DNA of 64,000 nt from Mya arenaria (Eukaryota; Mollusca; Bivalvia; Myida; Myidae): assembly GCF_026914265.1 (NCBI RefSeq), contig NC_069127.1:20143045-20207044 (forward strand). Reading direction: 5' to 3'. Under the pieces are notes generated by a model. That model was not told the origin of the DNA. It did not search any database and was given only the letters and a program-made list of their open reading frames with translations. Positions 57,375 through 64,000 of the stretch are shown piece after piece; the first letter of the stretch is position 1; every line of letters begins with the position of its first letter. The position numbers and the translations under genes were made by a program.

Positions 57375-60297
57375 TTGCGAAGAACAATACAATACAATGC
57401 AATACAATAAGTTTTATTTCAAGTCGGCAAGACACAAACATATTCAACATAAGCTCTGATGAGCTTTTTAACCGACCGTTAACAAATGTATATGAGATCA
57501 ACAAGAGTAAAAATAGCTATAAAAGGAAAAAGTATTAGATATTTCTATATTATATATCATCTAAAAGCACACATATTAGGCATATCTAAAGCTGTGGAAA
57601 ACGCTGCTGATCCTGACCAGTGGCCTAAAAGCTGCTATAAGAACTTGTGTAAATAAAACACTGAATTATCAATACCAGCACAAAAGTGCGACTGCAAAGA
57701 AAAATGGTTTTAAGAAATCAATTATTCCCCAAAATCAGATTTGAGAAGAACTGATCAGCAACTTTCTCACAGAGGGTAACTACATTAGCTAAACATCCTC
57801 AGTAACATATTAAAACATTTAATGAAATCAGAAATAAGATTATACGACACATATAAAACAGAATGGATGTTATGATGTCCTAAACAATTTTACATGCATG
57901 GAACAAAAGCAGAAATATTGACTACAAAGATGCAAAAACTTTGTCACGAGCAAGCACAACTCAAAAATAATAAGCACAAGTTGACATGCAAACATACAAA
58001 GGCAAGCATAACGCATATACTGAATAAGGCAGAAAGCAAACAAAATATTATTTGGGTATACGCACCTGTGCTGTGATTAAGTTAGAAAATGAGAAAACAA
58101 TAATTTAATTTGATGAGGAATTACAGGCAATGCATCTACAGTTTTTACCATTCCAGGAAGCCATTCGAGATTTAAATTGATTAAAGTTTGAACATGTTCT
58201 GTAGTTTTCTGGTAGTGAGTTCCACAGCACAGGGGCAGCATATCTGACGGAATTCTTACCAAATTTAGTTGTTTTCACTCTAGGAATTTCCAAAATATTT
58301 GTATATCTGAAATTATATTTAGATTTTCTTTTATGTACTAATTCTGATAAGACAGGAGGTGCTAAGTTATTTAGTATTCTGAAAGTTTCTATTGCCATGG
58401 TTTTCATTCTTCTTATATGTAAGCTTGGTAAGTTAACTTTAGCTAGTAGGTTATTATAAGATGATTCATAGTCATTGTAGACAAATCTTAAAGCTCTTTC
58501 CTGATTTTTTTCCATTTTTTTAGTATTATTTTCAGAACAAAAATGCCATGACATTGGACAGAAGTTAAAATTTGAATTTATAAATGTATGGAATACAGTA
58601 AGCTTATTTAATTTACTTAAATTAGACCCAATTCTTTTCAAAACATTAAGTTGTCTTGCTGCCTTTTTACAAATATTACTTATATGAACATTAAAATTTA
58701 ACTGATAATCTATGTCTACACAAGCAGCTTAACAACTTCATCGCAGGTAATATCATCTGGACCTATATTAAAAGTTTTGTTTTTTTTCAAAAGTTCTTTT
58801 TCCAACAGCTATAGCCTGAAATTTAACTGGATTAGCTTGCATACAATTAAAATTAAACCATTCAATGAGAATTTGACTTTCTTGTTCTAAAACGTTTTTA
58901 ACTCATTAAAATCAGGTGAACTAAAAGATAGTGTGTTGTCATCTGCGTAATTATAAAGTGTTCCTTTCTGTATGAAATAGAAAATATCGTTAATAAATAC
59001 ATTAAAAAGTAAGGGACCTAGTATGGAGCCTTGAGGCACACCTTTCTTTATATTTTTCCATGAGCTGATGACATTACCAATTTTGATTTGCTGTTTGCGT
59101 CCAGTGAGATACGATTGAAGAAGATTTGTTGCTGATTCGGATAAGCCATAGGCAGATAGTTTACTTAATAAAATGTTATGAGGTAGGCAGTCAAATGCTT
59201 TTGATAAATCCATTAGGATAGCTGCTAAGTATAAATTTTGGTCTAAGGCATTTTTCCAATCTTCTAGTAATTTTAAAAGTGTAGTTTGGCAACCATGGCC
59301 TTTCCTAAATGCACATAAAAAGTTATCAAAGATACTGTCAAAATAGTCAGAAAGCTGTAAGGACATAACTTTTTCAAATATTTTAGATGGAATTGGTAAG
59401 ATACTGACTGGTCTATAATTTGATTTTGTCATTGTGTCGTTTTTCTTATGCAGAGGAGTAACCTGGGCTTGCTTAAGTTTATCTGGGAATACTTGTGTTG
59501 ATATTGAAAGATTGACCAGGTCTGTTATTGGTTCAACAAGTGACTGCTTACCTAATTTTAATAATTTTACTGATATTTTGTCTGCTTCTGTGGCTTTTTT
59601 TTACATTAAACTTGTCAATAATTTTAGAAACAGTCCCTCTAAACAGTACTCTTAAAGCTAAAATTACTATCTATGTGTTCTTGTTTTATTTTATTTAAAC
59701 TTGGATGGTTATTCTTATCAAAACTATAATCCTTCCCTATACTCTATGCTACATTTACAAAATAGTCATTAAAAATATTTGCAACTTCCCTATTTTCAGA
59801 CACTATTTTTTCATTTTCAGTTAAAATTATTTTGGGTTGTGAAGTACTTGATTTATTTGACAAGTAAGGTTTAATTGTATCCCAAAAATCATTTTCCTTA
59901 CAACCACCTATACAACGTTCTTGGAAGTAGATGTTGATCGATTTCTTTTTTAGTTTATTTACATAATTTCTCTGTTTTCTATATTTTCCCCAGTGTTTAG
60001 AGGTTCGAAAGTTCAAAAGTTTATGGTAATGCATTTTTTTTTTTGTAAATAGCCTTTCTTAATTCTCTATTCATATTTGGGAGTTGTTTGCTTCTTCTGT
60101 ACATTTCTTTCACAGGAACATGATTATTAAAAACATCTGTGACATCTGATTCAAATTTCTCATAAATACTGTCTATACAAGATTGTTCATTCTTGGTAGG
60201 ATCAAAAGTTTGTATATTAATTTTCGAAAGATCATCATTAAATGCTTCAATATTCAAGTTTTTAAAACTTCTGTACTCAATTTTTTTTAAATTCCTG
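57375..60297 (-). pseudogene. Decayed non-LTR retrotransposon (LINE)
   Basis: Pieces in order on the - strand: 60257-60021 and 60034-59744 (linker between endonuclease and RT, VFNNHVPVKEM, WGKYRKQRNYV); 59432-58887 (RT core: SNYRPVSILP, LMDLSKAFDCLPH, GVPQGSILGPLLFN, YADD); 58641-58105 (C-terminal part, NFCPMSWHF, RALRFVYND, VLWNSLPENYR, with a closing CRCIAC pair). Frames are broken between pieces, and the endonuclease is missing. The 3' end has 'aacaatacaatacaatgcaa'-type tandem tails (57385-57412), as in CR1/L2/Daphne-like LINEs. Different from the two other LINEs in the window (YADD instead of FADD). Confidence 0.85.
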
Positions 60298-60439
60298 TTG
60301 GATTACCGATTTAATTACAACCATGGATTATACCGGTACACATAGCAGAGCTTGTCACGTCAGCCAGGTACAGTATGATTATTTTGTAAAAATGTAAAAC
60401 CACTTCAGTAAATCATACAATGAAGATATCAATTTCATA

Positions 60440-61560
60440 AACTTATGACATGCGGTTGACCAGTTCAGAAATCGCTATGGCTGAGCGAGATATTGTCACT
60501 GAACAGATGGATGGGGTGTACAGTCTGTGAACCTCAACAATGGATGAGTGAGATGTTTTGACTGAGATCAAAGGATGGGAACACCTTCCAATTACCAACA
60601 CGCTGGTTGAGAGATTGAAACTAAAAAGATACACAGGAATTGTGTGACAGGTGAACTCTTGTGCCATGCAACACCACTTTTTTGTAAATTAAGAAGTTGG
60701 GCGGGGAGGGTGCGGGAGGGGTATCCCCTCCTGCCAAGTAAAACCATGGCGGAGCGCAAGATTATGACTGAAAAGATCAATGGACGGTTGCGGTCCGACA
60801 CCATGTGAATGATAAAGATTGTATGTAACATTAAAATATTTAATATGTAAAAATATACGACCAAAAGTGGATTATTTGTTTATTATATGTATCAAAGAGT
60901 ACACAGTTGCAAACACATTTTTTATAATTCTCAGACCAAGAGATCACCCAAGGGACCGAATCGCCCCAATCAGATAGCTTGACTGGCCACAACTGCAGTC
61001 CAAATACCAGGTAACTGAAATGCAGCACCACTTTTTTTGTGACAGATTTTATTAAATTAAGAAGTTGGAAGGGGAGGGCGCGGGAGTGGTTTCCCCTCCT
61101 TCCAAAAAAAACCATGGTGGAGCGCAAGATTATGACTGAAAAGATCAATAGACGGTTGCGGTCCAACACCATGGCTTTGTGAGCTATTGTGACTGTAAAG
61201 ATGAATGGTTTTGCTTTGATCCACAGATTGTGTGAAAGATTGCAAATAAATAGTGCCGAGTGAGCCCTCGTGCCTAGCAAAACTATGGGTGATTAGAGAT
61301 TGTGACTGAATATGTTGAGAGGAAGGCTGACACCATAAGAGTGCAAGATTGTGATTGAAAGACAAATCGGCAAATGCGGGTTGATGGTTTTGCTGTGGGC
61401 CACAGATCGTGTGATATATTGTAACTAAATAGTCAGTCGAGGGTGTGGAGAAGGCGAACCATCCTGCCAAACAACCTCCATGACTGAGTGAGAGTTGCCA
61501 TACCATTACAATGAAACAACATGGCTTTGTGAGAGAATCATTAATGTTACTAAAATACAC
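60440..61560. repeat. GC-rich repeated units, two good copies plus decayed ones
   Basis: 60687-60805 and 61056-61175 are about 90% alike ('aagttgg', 'ggggagggtgcgggagggg' versus 'ggggagggcgcgggagtggt', 'ggagcgcaagattatgactg'). They are separated by about 370 bases. Weaker copies of 'tgag(c/t)gagat(t)gtgactg(a)' occur at 60480, 60550, 61285 and 61480. Each copy also has an inverted GGGGAGG ... CCCCTCC pair. The long - strand frames here (up to 167 codons) look non-genic. Confidence 0.7.
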
Positions 61561-61569
61561 TTAACTTTA

Positions 61570-61800
61570 CAGGTGCACCTGTATGTTATCAAGCTGTGCA
61601 ATTCTTTATTCATACGTTCTGTTCTATATATATTTTAAAACTTTAAAATGGAGGTGCACCTCTTACATAAATACAACTGCACCTCTATATTTAAGATGGA
61701 GGTGCACATCTTTAATATACAACTGCACCTCTATATTTAGACCGTCATGCCTTTTCTTAGACCTGCACCTTAAAAAATTAGGTGCAACTCCATTTTTTTT
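61570..61800. repeat. AGGTGCACCT palindrome repeats
   Basis: 'atggaggtgcac(c/a)tctt' and 'caactgcacctctatattta' alternate: 61649, 61676, 61699 and 61726, a ~50-bp unit present twice. Single 'aggtgcacct' or 'aggtgcaac' words lie on both sides. Confidence 0.8.
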
Positions 61801-62031
61801 TTCAATTTACATCGCCGTTTAGTAATTTTTCACCCAAATGTTAAGCCAATCTGTACTGGCTTGCTCACACTCAATTTCATGGTCAAGTTTTTTTTATAGA
61901 ATTGCCATTGTGTCAAAATTTCTGCTTGTTTATAAGTAAAAAAGTCTAAATGAGATGCCTAAAGAAGTTTGTGTTGTTGACAGTAAATACTGTAAACACT
62001 CTCTGCGATTCACTCAAATCTGCATGCGATA

Positions 62032-62338
62032 ATGCACCAGTCAAATGGTCCCCCCAGGTCTGGGGAATAGTGGGGACTTTTGACATTTGGTCCAGCCAAC
62101 CCTGGCTAAAATCCCCGCCCTGTGGGGACGAACAGATGGTAAGATCCCTGCCAAATGCCCCTGCACCCCAGGGACCCTAGGTAAGGCCCATTACCCGTTA
62201 TATTTAAAGCGAAGACAAAAATACCGCATTCACCCGGCACTGAGGGCCACCTGAAAGGTAAACACACGGCCCATTTCCCCGTCTATCCCCTGTATACCCC
62301 CGGATCTGGGGGGCCGTGGTTACAATTGACTGGTGCAT
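62032..62338. mobile_element. MITE, ATGCACCAGTCAA ends, copy 1
   Basis: Terminal inverted repeats ATGCACCAGTCAA / TTGACTGGTGCAT enclose 280 GC-richer bases including 'ggtccagccaaccctggct', 'aaaatccccgccct' and 'taccgcattcacccggcac'. No coding capacity. The target site is not clear (possibly TA or TTA). Confidence 0.78.
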
Positions 62339-63264
62339 AAGACCCCAGCTTCTCGATAAATCTTAAGCGTAACGGACTTAAAAAGCTTGAACCTGTTATA
62401 AAATATTTCCATAAATTGGGGGAAAGAAACATGATATACAAAATAAAAAGTCATCTACATACAGTGTACTAATGCTCAATAGGAATATATATGTTTGGTC
62501 ATAAAGAAGTTGTGTTACTATAGTTTAGATTTCAGTGTAAATCACTTGTAAATGGGATATGTAAGATTATAACAAATTACAGACTTTTTTGTATTTCAGA
62601 ATGCATCCATGCCACCTGGTTTTTGACATTACTGCTGTGGACAGATTTTCAGCAATGCAGGTATTGCCATGTTATGTATTACTGGAGGCAATAAGTTTGG
62701 AAATAAACCAGACTTTTGTCAAGGTTTCCCTGAAATAAATTGCCAGTATGTTTCTTGCTCTTTGATATTAACATTCGCTTGTTATGACGTCATGATCAGT
62801 GTTTATTTCAATAGCTCATTGATGAACTGTTTCTTTCCGAATTGAATTTCTTTCATGCCGTTTTTGTTGCGGCTTTGAGATAATATCATTTTCTAATAGA
62901 ACTGCTGACCTTCTTGGTCTTTGGACTGTATTGTGCATCTATTCGCACATTTTGTTTGCTCTTTTAACAAACATTGCATTGATTGCAAACAAGTATCACA
63001 ACTTACTACACATGATGCAGAATTATGTTTCATTTAGTGTGCATATGATTTTTAGCTTATGAACATGAAAAACATCTACTTAAACAATCACAGCAACACA
63101 ATGAGATCCCTATCTAAAGAAATATTGCTACTTTTCATTCATTCATACTGTCAATTATTCATGAATATATTCATTTACTTGAAGTTAATACATTTATTAA
63201 ATTTTTATTTTTTTGTTATAATTTTTTTTGAATTAATGAACTTTTCTGCACATTTATCGCATTA

Positions 63265-63547
63265 ATGCACCAGTCAGTTGTAACCTTGGACCCTCCAGGT
63301 CCAGTGGTAAACTGGGAATGGCCGGGGAAAAGGGCTGTGTTTTTACCATTCAGGTGTCACTGCAGTGCCGGGTGAATGCGGTGGTTTTGTCTTGGAGCAA
63401 AATATAGTAGTGCGGGGGCATTTGGTGGGTATTTTAACATCATTTCTTCCCTGCAGGGCGGGGATTTTACCCTGGGTTGGCTGGACTGAAAGTCAAAGTC
63501 CCCGCTATTCCCCGGGCTTGAGTGGTGTTTACAATTGACTGGAGCAT
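63265..63547. mobile_element. MITE, same family, copy 2 (inverted)
   Basis: The ends are ATGCACCAGTCAGTTGTAACC and TTACAATTGACTGGAGCAT. The interior matches copy 1 read in reverse ('gtgccgggtgaatgcggt', 'ggcggggattttaccc', 'ggttggctggac'). Confidence 0.78.
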
Positions 63548-63666
63548 AATTCCTACATAAAAGGTTATGTATGTCTCAAATGAGTGTTTACAGGCATTTT
63601 TCATACTTTTACAGTAGAAGATAGTCTTATTCTGTGTCAAACATTGATTTTTTGTCTTGCTTGCAG

Positions 63667-63780
63667 AATATGATGTGCCAATAAGCGCCAGTTTGCTGCG
63701 GCTTTTCGCCCATGGCAGTGGTCCTGCAATCTAGATCCAGGAGTTGCAGCTCTGAATCTAATATTTCAGAATGAAGATGT
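63667..63780 (+). other. Exon-like segment, weak
   Basis: A good acceptor ('cttgcttgcag') and donor (GAT|GTAAGT) bracket 114 bases. One frame reads RQFAAAFRPWQWSC, VAALNLIFQNED, but a TGA lies near its start. It may be an exon of a gene leaving the window or of a decayed element. No family recognised. Confidence 0.25.
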
Positions 63781-64000
63781 AAGTTAACTTTGTAGTACTT
63801 GTTTGTGTGTAAATGATTTCAAAGAGTGAGATTTATACTAATCAGGTGTAAATAAGCAACTTATAGACACTAGTTAAGAGCTGTAATCTTAATTTTAAGG
63901 CAAATCTAGCCTTCAAAACAGATACTTTAAGCAATTTTTTAAAAACTTAGCATAATTATGCTATCACTGCATTTTCTACATCATGTAGCCATCTCATACA

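Noticed and set aside
60840-61560. 146- and 167-codon - strand frames
   Set aside because: Lie within GC-rich repeated units; composition and repetition explain them.

Overview
This is animal nuclear DNA, most likely from a bivalve mollusc. It is AT-rich, the genes have many short exons and long GT-AG introns, and the window is full of dispersed repeats built on 'tgaccttgacctttgacc'-type motifs. It also carries SINE heads, MITEs, CR1/L2-like LINEs and DNA-transposon genes. No bacterial operon, CRISPR array or rRNA gene is visible.

Layout, left to right. (1) 1-3.3 kb (+): the 3' end of a small single-pass membrane protein with an LDL-receptor class A module, preceded by decayed module-like exons and followed by a 42-bp minisatellite. 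(2) 6.16-21.73 kb (-): a complete ten-exon gene for mitochondrial pyruvate dehydrogenase E1 alpha (PDHA1, 397 aa as assembled). Its introns hold a hAT-like MITE, a 1.2-kb inverted-repeat element, a 5'-truncated LINE and SINE fragments. Directly behind the donor of its ninth exon lie three exact-period 83-bp copies of the exon end plus donor. (3) 23.3-28.0 kb (+): an inverted-repeat MITE, a 20-bp tandem array, then a spliced IS3/retroviral-type integrase gene with two nonsense codons. (4) 30.7-40.1 kb (-): a HECT-type E3 ubiquitin ligase gene with two small zinc fingers and apparent in-frame stops. Its first intron carries a Helitron-like element with a 145-bp tandem array, ending five bases inside the splice donor. 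(5) 40.7-45.5 kb: a palindromic hAT-like MITE, a nearly intact LINE (886-codon ORF, -) and a second array with a mostly 145-bp period.

(6) 46.2-56.8 kb is the most interesting region. A + strand gene for a SAP-like/SWIM zinc-finger/double YqaJ-nuclease protein converges on a - strand gene for a THAP/coiled-coil/HTH/DDE_Tnp_4 transposase. This two-gene content is that of the ISL2EU (IS4EU) class of eukaryotic DNA transposons. Both genes are decayed by frameshifts and stops. The transposase is further broken by an embedded 1.7-kb piece carrying the start of a basic-protein gene. Its first intron is loaded with a 2.54-kb element that has ~85-bp terminal inverted repeats and an 8-bp target duplication. 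(7) 57.4-64 kb: another decayed LINE, GC-rich duplicated repeats, a GTGCAC-palindrome repeat, and two inverted copies of a ~300-bp MITE.

Only PDHA1 looks clearly functional from end to end. The LDLa gene looks sound but its 5' part is outside the window. The other protein genes are transposon-derived or carry disabling changes. Exon boundaries were placed by hand from splice consensus, reading phase and family resemblance; no database search was possible.
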